Of a DNA stretch of 64,000 nt, positions 27,951 to 35,811 are shown in pieces. Source of the stretch: Flavobacteriaceae bacterium CP2B. GTDB lineage: Bacteria; Bacteroidota; Bacteroidia; Flavobacteriales; Flavobacteriaceae. The first letter of the stretch is position 1. Every line of letters begins with the position of its first letter. Position numbers and translations under genes: made by a program. The DNA is taken from positions 124,001 to 188,000 of the forward strand of contig LXTR01000012.1 in the NCBI GenBank assembly GCA_001683825.1, written 5' to 3'. The notes below the pieces were generated by a model. That model saw only the letters and a program-made list of their open reading frames with translations, was not told where the DNA came from and did not search any database.

Positions 27951-29133
27951 GTTCCTGGTTTACGAAGTTTGCTATTTTCCCGGGATTTGCCAGGAGTTTA
28001 ATAAATCCTTTGGCCTCTTCGGCGGTCCATCCCTTGTTCATTTCACCGTATTTGCCAAAGGAGGCATTCATCAGGTCGTGTTTGGAAGAAACCCCGTTCA
28101 GTTCAAAGCGGTAAGGGTGAAGGCTAAGGAAAACATCGCCACTGACGTGTTTTTGGGTATCTGCCAGGAAGGCCTCGATGTTTCGCATGACCTCGTCCAG
28201 GTAGTTGCCTTCATGGAGCAGCATCCCGTAAAAATTGCCCAGTTGTTCCTTCTGGTATTGTTGCCACTTGCTCAGGGTATGCTTTTCGAGCAGGTGGTGC
28301 GCCTTGATGATCATCAGGGATCCCGGGGCTTCAAACCCTACCCTGCCTTTGATCCCTATAATGGTATCCCCTACGTGGATGTCCCGCCCGATGGCAAAGG
28401 CCGCGCCGATGGCATTCAGTTTGTTGATGTTGTCGACCGGAAGGGCTTTCTTCCCGTCTATGGCCACCAACTCGCCCTGTTCGAAGGTCAGGGTCAGGTC
28501 CCTTACTGAGGATTCCTTCAATTGGCTGGGATAGGCAGATGATGGAAGGGGGAGGTGGGAACTGAGGGTTTCGTCCCCTCCGACCGAGGTACCCCACAGG
28601 CCTTTGTTGATCGAATATTTGGCCTTTTCCCAGGGATAGTCAATCCCGTTGGCCTGGAGATAGGAAATTTCCTTTTCCCGTGACAGTTGCTCGTCACGGA
28701 TGGGGGTGATAATGCGGATTTCAGGGGCGAGGATCTGGAAAATCATGTCGAATCGCACCTGGTCGTTTCCCGCGCCGGTACTGCCATGGGCAATAAAGCC
28801 GGCACCCAGTTCCTTGGCGTGTTTTACGATCTCGATGGCCTGGACGATGCGTTCTGCACTTACCGAGAGCGGATAGGTGTTGTTTCTGAGGACATTCCCG
28901 AAAACCAGGTATTTTACCACCTTGTCATAGAAGGTTTGTACCGCATTGATGGAGGTATAGGAAGCCGCACCCAGTTTTAGTGCCTTCTCTTCTATATCCT
29001 GAATCTCCGCCGGGCTGAAACCGCCGGTGTTTACGCTTACGGCATGTACCTCATACCCTTTTTCCTTGGAGAGGTACTTGGCGCAGTACGATGTGTCAAG
29101 TCCGCCGCTATAGGCTAATACCAGTTTACTCAT
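27943..29133 (-). CDS. argG: Argininosuccinate synthase
   Basis: 396 residues. The N-terminal PP-loop LAYSGGLDTSYCAKYL binds ATP; HGSTGAGNDQVRFD and ANGIDYPWEKAKYSIN follow. It joins citrulline and aspartate with ATP. It overlaps the GNAT gene upstream by 8 bases and argC downstream by 8 bases, the tightest part of the operon. Confidence 0.95.
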   Translation of the reverse strand: MSKLVLAYSGGLDTSYCAKYLSKEKGYEVHAVSVNTGGFSPAEIQDIEEKALKLGAASYTSINAVQTFYDKVVKYLVFGNVLRNNTYPLSVSAERIVQAIEIVKHAKELGAGFIAHGSTGAGNDQVRFDMIFQILAPEIRIITPIRDEQLSREKEISYLQANGIDYPWEKAKYSINKGLWGTSVGGDETLSSHLPLPSSAYPSQLKESSVRDLTLTFEQGELVAIDGKKALPVDNINKLNAIGAAFAIGRDIHVGDTIIGIKGRVGFEAPGSLMIIKAHHLLEKHTLSKWQQYQKEQLGNFYGMLLHEGNYLDEVMRNIEAFLADTQKHVSGDVFLSLHPYRFELNGVSSKHDLMNASFGKYGEMNKGWTAEEAKGFIKLLANPGKIANFVNQEHD

Positions 29134-29758
29134 TGTTTTTCTTTTTGAGGAAGAGTTGTTCCTTGATACTTTTCAGCCGTTGAAAGGCCTTGCTGTTCAT
29201 TTGCTTTTTGGGGGCATGCCTGCCCGCGGATTTCTCCTGGCCGGGTTCGTATAGCATCCCGGTACACAGGCACATTTTCCTTTCGGTCCGGGTAAGGATG
29301 TCAAAGTTCTTGCAGGTCTGACAACCTTTCCAGAACTCGGGGTCGTCTGTAAGTTCCGAAAAAGTAACCGGTTTGTACCCCAGTTCGTAGTTCATTTTCA
29401 TTACCGCCAGCCCCGTGGTGATCCCAAAAATCTTGGCATCGGGGAACTTTTTCCGGGACAATTCAAAAATAGCCTTTTTGATTTTTTTGGCGAGGCCCTG
29501 GTTCCGGTAGTCCGGGTGGACGATCAGCCCGGAATTGGCCACAAATTTCTGGTGCCCCCAAACTTCGATATAGCAGAAGCCTGCAAACTTGTCCCCGTCC
29601 AGGGCGATAATCGCATTGCCATTCTGGAGCCGTTTTACGATATACTCCGGGGTTCGCTGGGCGATCCCGGTACCCCGTATCTTGGCGGACTCGGTGATGG
29701 TCTCACTGATGATTTGGGCATATTTGGTATGCCTTTCGTTAGCAATAACAATATCCAT
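29126..29758 (-). CDS. GNAT acyltransferase, candidate N-acylglutamate synthase, with CxxC...CxC C-terminus
   Basis: 210 residues, first protein-coding gene of the arginine operon after the leader peptide. The GNAT core (1-140) has the acyl-CoA loop IVHPDYRNQGLAKKI near 79-93. A C-terminal part holds four cysteines, C146, C149, C163 and C165 (GCQTC and CLC), which could bind a metal, then a lysine-rich tail. The operon has no other enzyme for the first step, glutamate N-acylation, so this gene is the natural candidate. Function is inferred from context and not from a known ArgA match. Confidence 0.82.
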   Translation of the reverse strand: MDIVIANERHTKYAQIISETITESAKIRGTGIAQRTPEYIVKRLQNGNAIIALDGDKFAGFCYIEVWGHQKFVANSGLIVHPDYRNQGLAKKIKKAIFELSRKKFPDAKIFGITTGLAVMKMNYELGYKPVTFSELTDDPEFWKGCQTCKNFDILTRTERKMCLCTGMLYEPGQEKSAGRHAPKKQMNSKAFQRLKSIKEQLFLKKKNNE

Positions 29759-29782
29759 TGCCTAGGTGATGATTAGCGGAAT

Positions 29783-29832
29783 AAAAAAATAATAAGGTAT
29801 TGAATGATTTTGCGGAAATGGACACACCTATT
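29783..29832 (-). terminator. Possible attenuator/terminator hairpin in the arginine operon leader
   Basis: On the minus strand AATAGGTGT (plus 29824-29832) can pair with ATACCTTATT (29791-29800), nine pairs with one bulge and one G-U, followed by a run of seven T (29783-29789). A competing inverted repeat GGAAAT/ATTTCC (29814-29819 and 29830-29835) overlaps the 5' arm, so the two folds exclude each other in part. The loop is long (about 23 nt), so the fold is weak on paper. Confidence 0.4.
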
Positions 29833-29853
29833 TCCAAAGACAGTTGCACACCC

Positions 29854-29937
29854 TTACGGGCGGCGGCAGGCAGGCACACGGGGACGGACGGAAGCAAAGG
29901 TCCGGTAACAGGGGATATTATGTGCTGTCGTAATCAT
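29854..29937 (-). CDS. Arg-rich leader peptide of the arginine/proline operon
   Basis: A 27-codon frame, ATG at 29937 and TAA at 29854-29856, lies 95 bp upstream of the GNAT gene on the same strand. It encodes a peptide starting MITTAHNIPCYR and ending VPACRRP. Five of 27 codons are Arg (CGG, CGT, CGT, CGC, CGC), three of them in the last ten. It starts only about 8 bp after a perfect -7 box, so it would be translated almost from the first base. A T-run-containing hairpin follows before the first structural gene. This is the layout of ribosome-mediated attenuation by arginine. No homologue is known to me. Confidence 0.6.
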   Translation of the reverse strand: MITTAHNIPCYRTFASVRPRVPACRRP

Positions 29938-29944
29938 ATCAGGC

Positions 29945-29952
29945 CAAAAGTA
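29945..29952 (-). promoter_or_regulatory. -7 promoter box of the arginine/proline operon
   Basis: On the minus strand TACTTTTG matches TAnnTTTG. It is 7 bases before the leader-peptide ATG and about 190 bp before the GNAT gene, so the mRNA would carry a long leader. The upstream region is AT-rich; no clear -33 TTTG at ideal spacing is seen. Confidence 0.5.
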
Positions 29953-29983
29953 CAAATTAAATTGAACTATCATAAATTGAGGC

Positions 29984-31345
29984 TCAATTTTTACGGATTG
30001 AAAAATAATCGCCCTTTATTCTGATGATTTCATAGAGCAACATCCCAAACACCACAATATATTCAATGGCGAGTAACAGCATATTTTCCTGGTAATCGGG
30101 TGAGGCATAGGCCCCATAGCTCAGGATGACTACCGCTGACCAGAACAAGGGAAAACGGAAATCCGTGTAAATACTGAGCAGCACCAGGGTGAGCAGGTAC
30201 CAGGGATGCACGGTGGGTGATAGCAGGTAATAAGCGCCCAGTGCCCACATCATGGAACTTAGCAGGACTTCTGGCTTGTGGTTTTTTCTCAGGAATGTGA
30301 GGGCCAGCACCAAGGCCAGGCTTATCAATGGGGTGATTTTCCCATAGGTTTTAATCAGTTCCCAGGGAGGTATATCCAGAAAGCTTCCAAGGGTTTTTAC
30401 CAGGTTGTACAGGCCTGCATTGAACTCGAAGTTAGAGAACCACAGTTTCAGGGTACTGGAGTAATGGCCCCCGGCCTCCGGGGCCACAAAGGGAAGGCTA
30501 AGCAGGATGATGGTAGCCGCTACGACCGTGTAGAACTTCAGGCTTTTCCTGAGGCCCAGGTAGGGGAGGAAGAGTGGCATGAATATCAGGGGCACCAGTT
30601 TGAGGGCTATGGAGGCTGCAAAAAGCACCCCCGCCCAAAACCAGCGCATCTTGAATAGCAGGTACATGGCGGCCATGAAAAAGAACAGCATGACCCCTTC
30701 AAAGTGGAGGTTGCCCGATAGTTCGATGATGGCCAGCGGATTGAGAAAATACCAAAAAGCCAGGTGGGGAGAGCGGTTGATGGCCTTAAGCAGCTGCCTT
30801 CCGAAATAAAGGATGCCCAGATCGGCAAACAGGATCAGGCCGCGCATGGCCAGCAAGGGCCCCATGACCCCCTGGCCCCCTAGCCAGGCCGAAAGGGCGA
30901 ACAGCAGTTGGTTCAGCGGGGGGTAATTGCTGTAATTGCGAGCGCTGAGGCCCCCCATCCCATTATGCAATTCTGTAAGTTGCGACACCGCCGGATGGGC
31001 TTGCTGCACCAGTTCGTCGGGTGTAAAGAGGTAGGGGTTGATCCCGGCAAGGACCATCCTCCCATCCCAGATAAACCGATAAAAATCCTGTGAGAGGTTG
31101 GGAACGGCACAGAGGAATGCCAGGCGGAACAACAGCCCGCAGGCCAGCAGGAATTTGAGGTTCCATTTTTCAAACTGTATCAGTTTAAAGCAAAGAAAGA
31201 ACAAGGCCGCGTAAAGCGAGAACAGCCGCAGGGTATCGGTGCGCTCCAACTGGTACGCAAAGACTCCATAAAAGCCGAGACTGGCAATAAGCAGAAGAAT
31301 TGGAACACTGTGGAGTTTCCAATATGCAGTGAGCCGACGGAACAT
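29984..31345 (-). CDS. GT-C-type membrane glycosyltransferase (DUF2029/mannosyltransferase-like)
   Basis: 453 residues with about ten to twelve membrane helices. After the second helix pair it has the acidic loop LSQDFYRFIWDGRMVLAGINPY, the pattern of GT-C enzymes that take sugar from a polyprenyl-phosphate donor. The YLLSPTVHPWYLL segment near residue 370-385 is also typical. With the DPM-like GT2 encoded nearby (32988-33677), which could supply polyprenyl-phosphate sugar, a role in envelope glycan assembly is likely; donor and acceptor are unknown. Two hairpins separate it from the upstream GT genes, so it may have its own promoter. Confidence 0.8.
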   Translation of the reverse strand: MFRRLTAYWKLHSVPILLLIASLGFYGVFAYQLERTDTLRLFSLYAALFFLCFKLIQFEKWNLKFLLACGLLFRLAFLCAVPNLSQDFYRFIWDGRMVLAGINPYLFTPDELVQQAHPAVSQLTELHNGMGGLSARNYSNYPPLNQLLFALSAWLGGQGVMGPLLAMRGLILFADLGILYFGRQLLKAINRSPHLAFWYFLNPLAIIELSGNLHFEGVMLFFFMAAMYLLFKMRWFWAGVLFAASIALKLVPLIFMPLFLPYLGLRKSLKFYTVVAATIILLSLPFVAPEAGGHYSSTLKLWFSNFEFNAGLYNLVKTLGSFLDIPPWELIKTYGKITPLISLALVLALTFLRKNHKPEVLLSSMMWALGAYYLLSPTVHPWYLLTLVLLSIYTDFRFPLFWSAVVILSYGAYASPDYQENMLLLAIEYIVVFGMLLYEIIRIKGDYFSIRKN

Positions 31346-31400
31346 GAGGTTTGGTTTGCAGTATTGCGAAGAACCGAAAAATTTGGTGATTTGGCAAGGT

Positions 31401-31448
31401 AAAAAAGTATGCCTGCGAGGGTTTGGGCAACTGTTCCCGCAGGCATAC
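31401..31448 (-). terminator. Second hairpin with T-run downstream of the GT2 operon
   Basis: On the minus strand GTATGCCTGCG pairs with CGCAGGCATAC (11 bp, loop about 20 nt), followed by six T. It lies directly after the terminator at 31452-31486 and could be a backup terminator or part of a small RNA or leader for the next gene. Confidence 0.5.
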
Positions 31449-31451
31449 GTT

Positions 31452-31486
31452 TAAAAACTGCACCCTTTCCTCAGGGAAGGGTGCAG
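31452..31486 (-). terminator. Rho-independent terminator of the MORN/GT2 operon
   Basis: On the minus strand CTGCACCCTT pairs with AAGGGTGCAG (10-bp perfect stem, 9-nt loop) and is followed by TTTTT. It lies 15 bp after the stop of the GT2 gene at 31502. Confidence 0.8.
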
Positions 31487-31501
31487 GCTATATTTTAGGT
31501 T

Positions 31502-32986
31502 CTAGGCCTTGGCAGCCAGGGAATTGAAGAATACAAAACCAAAACCGAGGAATAGCATAAAGTGGAAAGGGAACAACCCAAAGTCGTTCAGCGGTATCGC
31601 GCTGTACATGCCAAACAGGAAGTACAGCATCAGCCCAAATTCCAGGATCATGTTGGGCGACAATTTCTTGGTAAGGTATTTATTGCCCTTCCAGCTGTCG
31701 GTAAGGTTATTGATATTGAATTTTGGCGTTCTGACAAATTCACTCCGCTTTCCCATGTGCCCTTCCAGGACGGCCATGGTATTGTGGAGCGAAAAGCCCA
31801 GTGCCACGGAAAAGAAGGTAAAGAACAACTTGATATAATCTACGAACTTGTCAAAACTGCTACCCTGTATACTTTTATAGGTGAACCAGTAACAGATAAA
31901 CAGGATGATGGTGCTCACGATAAAGAAACTGGTGACTTCGAAGATCCAGCCCAGGTGGCCATAGATGTTCTTGATATAAAGCATGGGGATGCTCAACACC
32001 GCTACTATGAAAACACACAGGAACATAGAGCTGTTTAACAGGTGCATTACCCCATGGAATTTTGTCTTAAAGGAGATGTTCTTTGCCGTGATCACACTCC
32101 AAACCGTTTTCTTGAAGTTTTCGGCACCACCCTTGTTCCATCGGAATTGCTGGGAACGGGCCGCACTGATCACTACCGGCAATTCGGCAGGTGTTTCCAC
32201 ATCTTCCAGGTATTTGAACTTCCAGTTCTTCAACTGGGCCCTGTAGCTCAGGTCCAGGTCTTCGGTTAGGGTATCACCTTCCCAGTTTCCTGCATCCAGG
32301 ATACACTCTTTCCTCCAGATACCGGCGGTACCGTTGAAGTTGATAAAGTGCCCTTTGGTATTCCTTCCAACCTGCTCCAGGGTAAAGTGGGCATCCAGGG
32401 CAAACGCCTGTATACGGGTGAGGGTGGAATAATCCCGGTTGATGTGCCCCCAACGGGTTTGTACCACGCCAATTTCCTCATCCTTGAAATAGATCACGGT
32501 TTTCTTGAGCCAGTCACCCGAAGGAAGGAAATCGGCATCAAAAATGGCGATAAATTCCCCTTTGGCTATTTTGAGGCCTTCCTTTAAGGCCCCCGCCTTG
32601 TAACCTTCACGGTTTTCCCTGCGGATGTGTTGAATATCCAGCCCCATTTCCTGTAATTCCTTCACCCGGGCTGCGGTATCCACCACCGAATTATCGGTAG
32701 AGTCGTCCAGCACCTGGATTTCCAGTTTGCTTTTGGGGTATTCAATTTTGGAGATATTGTCCAATAAGCGCTCTACCACATACTCTTCGTTGTATATAGG
32801 CAGCTGAATGGTGACAAACGGAATTTCCTTGGGATCGAGGAGGTTGAATTTAGGGGCTTCGGCGTTCATTTTCTTATGGCCGAGATAATTGACCAAAAGG
32901 TTTAATTGCGCCAAACTGTAAAAGAAAATTAACAACAACGCAACGCTGTAGATCGCGATGATGATGTAAGCAATTGTTAGTCCCAT
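31502..32986 (-). CDS. Membrane GT2 glycosyltransferase (cellulose synthase-like)
   Basis: 494 residues. N-terminal membrane helix, then a GT-A domain with VTIQLPIYNE, LDDSTDNS, the DxD-type FDADFLPSGDWL, the TED acceptor motif LTEDLDLSYRA, and the QxxRW-type QQFRWNKGGAENF; four or so helices follow. These are marks of processive beta-glycosyltransferases such as cellulose, hyaluronan or glucomannan synthases. It is coupled to the DPM-like gene with one base between. The polymer made is not predictable from the sequence. Confidence 0.87.
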   Translation of the reverse strand: MGLTIAYIIIAIYSVALLLIFFYSLAQLNLLVNYLGHKKMNAEAPKFNLLDPKEIPFVTIQLPIYNEEYVVERLLDNISKIEYPKSKLEIQVLDDSTDNSVVDTAARVKELQEMGLDIQHIRRENREGYKAGALKEGLKIAKGEFIAIFDADFLPSGDWLKKTVIYFKDEEIGVVQTRWGHINRDYSTLTRIQAFALDAHFTLEQVGRNTKGHFINFNGTAGIWRKECILDAGNWEGDTLTEDLDLSYRAQLKNWKFKYLEDVETPAELPVVISAARSQQFRWNKGGAENFKKTVWSVITAKNISFKTKFHGVMHLLNSSMFLCVFIVAVLSIPMLYIKNIYGHLGWIFEVTSFFIVSTIILFICYWFTYKSIQGSSFDKFVDYIKLFFTFFSVALGFSLHNTMAVLEGHMGKRSEFVRTPKFNINNLTDSWKGNKYLTKKLSPNMILEFGLMLYFLFGMYSAIPLNDFGLFPFHFMLFLGFGFVFFNSLAAKA

Positions 32987-32987
32987 C

Positions 32988-33677
32988 TTATTTTATACTG
33001 TATTTAAATATCCAACCCAGGATTTTTATGCCTGCAAATATACTACCTTTTATGGTACCTGATACTTTTGATACGCCAATTCTTTTTTTGTAACGTACTG
33101 GTACTTCGGTGTATGTCAGTTTCTTTTTCAGTGCTTTAAGTTGCATTTCCACGGTCCATCCGTAGGTCTTATCCTCCATTTCCAGGGAGAGCAACTTATC
33201 ATATCGAATGGCCCTGAACGGACCCAGATCGGTATACTTCGCACCGAAAAACAATCGCATTAATCCGGTGGCCAACCAATTTCCGAACACCTGTTGGGGT
33301 GTCATGGAACCTTCTTCCCTTAAGTCCTCCCTGCGCGCCCCGATCACAAAATCGGCTTCTTTTGACAGTATGGGTTGTATCAGCTTTTCAAGTTCTTCCG
33401 GGTAATCGGAATAGTCACCATCCATAAATACGATGATATCGGGCGTATTGGATTGCGCCTTGATATAATTAATTCCTTTGAGGCAGGCAAACCCATATCC
33501 CTGACGGTCTTCGGTGAGCACGGTAGCCCCCGCCTTACCTGCATTCAGAACGGTATTGTCTGTTGAGGCGTTACTGACCACGATGACCTCGGATACCACA
33601 GCCGGAATCTCGGAAATGACCTGCGCAATAGACCCTTCTTCATTAAATGCCGGGATGATGACCCTGATATCTGCCAT
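32988..33677 (-). CDS. GT2 polyprenyl-phosphate glycosyltransferase (DPM1-like)
   Basis: 229 residues with no strong membrane helix. It has VIIPAFNEEGSIAQV, the nucleotide site VVSNASTDNT, the DxD in VFMDGDYSDYPEE, and the DPM-type LGPFRAIRYDKL and GWTVEMQLKA segments. Such enzymes move mannose or glucose from a nucleotide sugar to a polyprenyl phosphate on the cytoplasmic face. It shares one base with the MORN gene upstream. Confidence 0.87.
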   Translation of the reverse strand: MADIRVIIPAFNEEGSIAQVISEIPAVVSEVIVVSNASTDNTVLNAGKAGATVLTEDRQGYGFACLKGINYIKAQSNTPDIIVFMDGDYSDYPEELEKLIQPILSKEADFVIGARREDLREEGSMTPQQVFGNWLATGLMRLFFGAKYTDLGPFRAIRYDKLLSLEMEDKTYGWTVEMQLKALKKKLTYTEVPVRYKKRIGVSKVSGTIKGSIFAGIKILGWIFKYSIK

Positions 33678-34159
33678 TACTTGAGGTCCTTTAAATTATT
33701 TTCGCGTTTGAAGCTTTGCAGGCTAAACCATTCCTTGATCCGCTTGCCATTTTCGTATTTCACGGCCGAAACCAATTGATCATTGGCGTATTTCAGGCAA
33801 TACCCTTGCTTTTTTCCATCGATCAGCTGGCACTTGTAGTCGACATTCCCCTGCGGGTCATAAAACAACCACCAACCATACATTTCCCCTTTTTGGTAAT
33901 GGCCTTCGCGTTTTGGGATCCCGTTGGTTTCAAAAAAATACCAGTAATCCGTTCTCATATTGTCTTTGTAATGCCCTTTGCTCTGAACCACCCCATTGGT
34001 ATGGTAATGGTGCCAATACCCTGTTCTTTTGGAGGCGCTGACCCAACCCTCGGCTTTGGTCACGCCATCGTGATAATAATAACGCACAAACCGTTCACCA
34101 TCCCCCGTATTGACCAGGGCTGCCATCAGGAGGGCCGATACGACAACAACTGCTTTCAT
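33677..34159 (-). CDS. Secreted MORN-repeat (YwqK-like) protein
   Basis: 160 residues with an N-terminal signal peptide, then about five MORN-variant repeats of the form G.W...NG...KEGHYK (for example HHYHTNGVVQSKGHYKDN, FFETNGIPKREGHYQKG). These repeats form extended beta-hairpin surfaces that bind other proteins or lipids. First gene of a minus-strand operon with two GT2 enzymes, so it may help to organise the synthesis machinery. The role is inferred only. Confidence 0.8.
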   Translation of the reverse strand: MKAVVVVSALLMAALVNTGDGERFVRYYYHDGVTKAEGWVSASKRTGYWHHYHTNGVVQSKGHYKDNMRTDYWYFFETNGIPKREGHYQKGEMYGWWLFYDPQGNVDYKCQLIDGKKQGYCLKYANDQLVSAVKYENGKRIKEWFSLQSFKRENNLKDLK

Positions 34160-34224
34160 GCTTACATTTAAGTGTTTTTAGCCACTTTCAAAAGAACTAT
34201 ATACGTGCAATTGCGCCAATAGGA

Positions 34225-35811
34225 TTATTTTGGTGACTGAATCACTTTCATCAGGTCTACATCATTACCCAAAAGGATGTCCTGGCTATCGATCCGCCCC
34301 TGGAGCGGGCCATTTTCAAGCTTGAGCACCCCCCTGGGGCAAACCGCTGAACAAATACCACAGCCCACGCAGCTGGAGCGAACGATATTCTGGCCTTTCT
34401 GTGCATAGGCCCGCACATCAATGCCCATTTCGCAATACGTAGAGCAATTGCCGCAGGAAATGCACTGCCCTCCGTTGGTCGTGATGCGGAAACGGGAAAA
34501 AAGGCGTTGCTGGAACCCGAGGATGGCCGCCATGGGACAACCGAACCGGCACCAGACCCGGTTGCCCAGGATCGGGTAAAAGCCTACCCCAATAACCCCG
34601 GAAAATACGGCGCCTATCAGGAAAGCATAGGTCTTTCTCAGGGCTTCGGCTTTAAACAGGAAAACATTTCCTTCACCGCTTATAAAGTGGAAGCCAATAA
34701 GGCCCATGATAATCACAAAATATCCAATAGCCCCGTATTGGGCATCTTTTTGCAGCTGTGCCCTTTTGAACACCATGACCCAAACAAAAACCAGGGTCAG
34801 CAGGCCCGCAACGCCCAAAAGGAAGGTGTTTTTGGTAAGCCAGTATTTACTGGTGTCATGGCCCAGATAAGAATAGATTACCGCAGTGGTCATCAGGGTT
34901 ACAAAAACCACGACGGAATGCACTACCCAGCGTTCGACCTTCCAGGCAAAAACGCTTTTGTCACTCAGGTGCCTGAAAGGGTCACCTGCTGTTTCGGCAA
35001 GCCCGCCGCAACCACACACCCAGGAGCAATACCAGCGTTTTCCGTAAAAGTAGGTAAGTACCGGGGTGATCACGAAGATAGACAGTACCCCGAAGATGAG
35101 CATGGCGATCCCGATATCGCCCGCATCGATGAAGGCGTTGATCCTGTACCGCTCAAAATTGTAATAATTCAGGGGCCAGATATTCTTCAGGTCATAATAG
35201 GGGAGCGTGCCGTTCAACCGTGCCATGATCTCGGGGATCAGGAAGGCAAAGGAGGTCTGGAAGAACATCACGCTGATGGTGCGCAGAATTTCGTAACGGT
35301 TGTGGCGGTATTTCCAGATAAACTTAAACCCAAAGGCAAATATGGCGACGGTGTACAGGGTCCCGTAGACGAACCACTGGCTGGCGGGGTTGCCACTCAG
35401 GAACCGGCTCAAGGGGTCAAAAAGGGCGATGATCCCCTTATTATCGCCCTCCCTGGTAAGCCCCAGGTATTCCGGGAAAAAATATAACAGGATATAAAAA
35501 ATGGTCAGGCCAATCCCCAGGACCCACCCCCAGAATCCCCGGTGGGAAACCGATTTAAAGAAAACCCCGTCATTTTTGATGCCCGGGTGTTTGGAAAGGT
35601 AGGAGGCCGCCCCAAACCATATGGTCCCCGCCGTAATGGCAGACAGCGAGAGCGTAAGCCATAAGGTTTTATTCGGGAATTGTACGTTAAAGGTGGCCAG
35701 CAGCAGTATGACCAGGCCCATTATCCCCAGCAAAGTAGCCAGCTTTTGCTGGATATTGAGGCTTTGAGGGGGTTGTCCTCCAATTGACATATCGCGTGAC
35801 AGGGTACTCAT
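34225..35811 (-). CDS. Polytopic membrane protein with two 4Fe-4S clusters (NapH/NosR/CcoG-like)
   Basis: 528 residues. About eight or more membrane helices are interrupted by conserved Cys loops CSWVCGCGG and CRFGCPMAA, the pattern of the NapH/NosR-type electron-transfer membrane proteins. The C-terminus has a ferredoxin domain with two motifs, CISCGNCSTYCEMG and CVGCGICSAVCPRG. It likely moves electrons across or along the inner membrane. It overlaps the upstream flavoprotein gene by ATGA, so the two form a pair, with the flavoprotein oxidising NAD(P)H. No nitrate, nitrite or nitrous oxide reductase is near, so the terminal acceptor is unknown. Confidence 0.82.
   Translation of the reverse strand: MSTLSRDMSIGGQPPQSLNIQQKLATLLGIMGLVILLLATFNVQFPNKTLWLTLSLSAITAGTIWFGAASYLSKHPGIKNDGVFFKSVSHRGFWGWVLGIGLTIFYILLYFFPEYLGLTREGDNKGIIALFDPLSRFLSGNPASQWFVYGTLYTVAIFAFGFKFIWKYRHNRYEILRTISVMFFQTSFAFLIPEIMARLNGTLPYYDLKNIWPLNYYNFERYRINAFIDAGDIGIAMLIFGVLSIFVITPVLTYFYGKRWYCSWVCGCGGLAETAGDPFRHLSDKSVFAWKVERWVVHSVVVFVTLMTTAVIYSYLGHDTSKYWLTKNTFLLGVAGLLTLVFVWVMVFKRAQLQKDAQYGAIGYFVIIMGLIGFHFISGEGNVFLFKAEALRKTYAFLIGAVFSGVIGVGFYPILGNRVWCRFGCPMAAILGFQQRLFSRFRITTNGGQCISCGNCSTYCEMGIDVRAYAQKGQNIVRSSCVGCGICSAVCPRGVLKLENGPLQGRIDSQDILLGNDVDLMKVIQSPK

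Noticed and set aside
29759-29983. ArgR boxes ahead of the arginine operon
   Set aside because: Only a half-match (TGAATGATT) is seen, with no second arm in the right spacing.
34507-35487. 326-codon plus-strand frame inside the Fe-S membrane protein gene
   Set aside because: Antisense shadow; charged random-like sequence without hydrophobic or motif pattern.
34225-35811. NosR of a nitrous oxide reductase cluster
   Set aside because: No NosZ, NosD or NosL gene nearby and no N-terminal FMN domain; only the NapH-like part matches.
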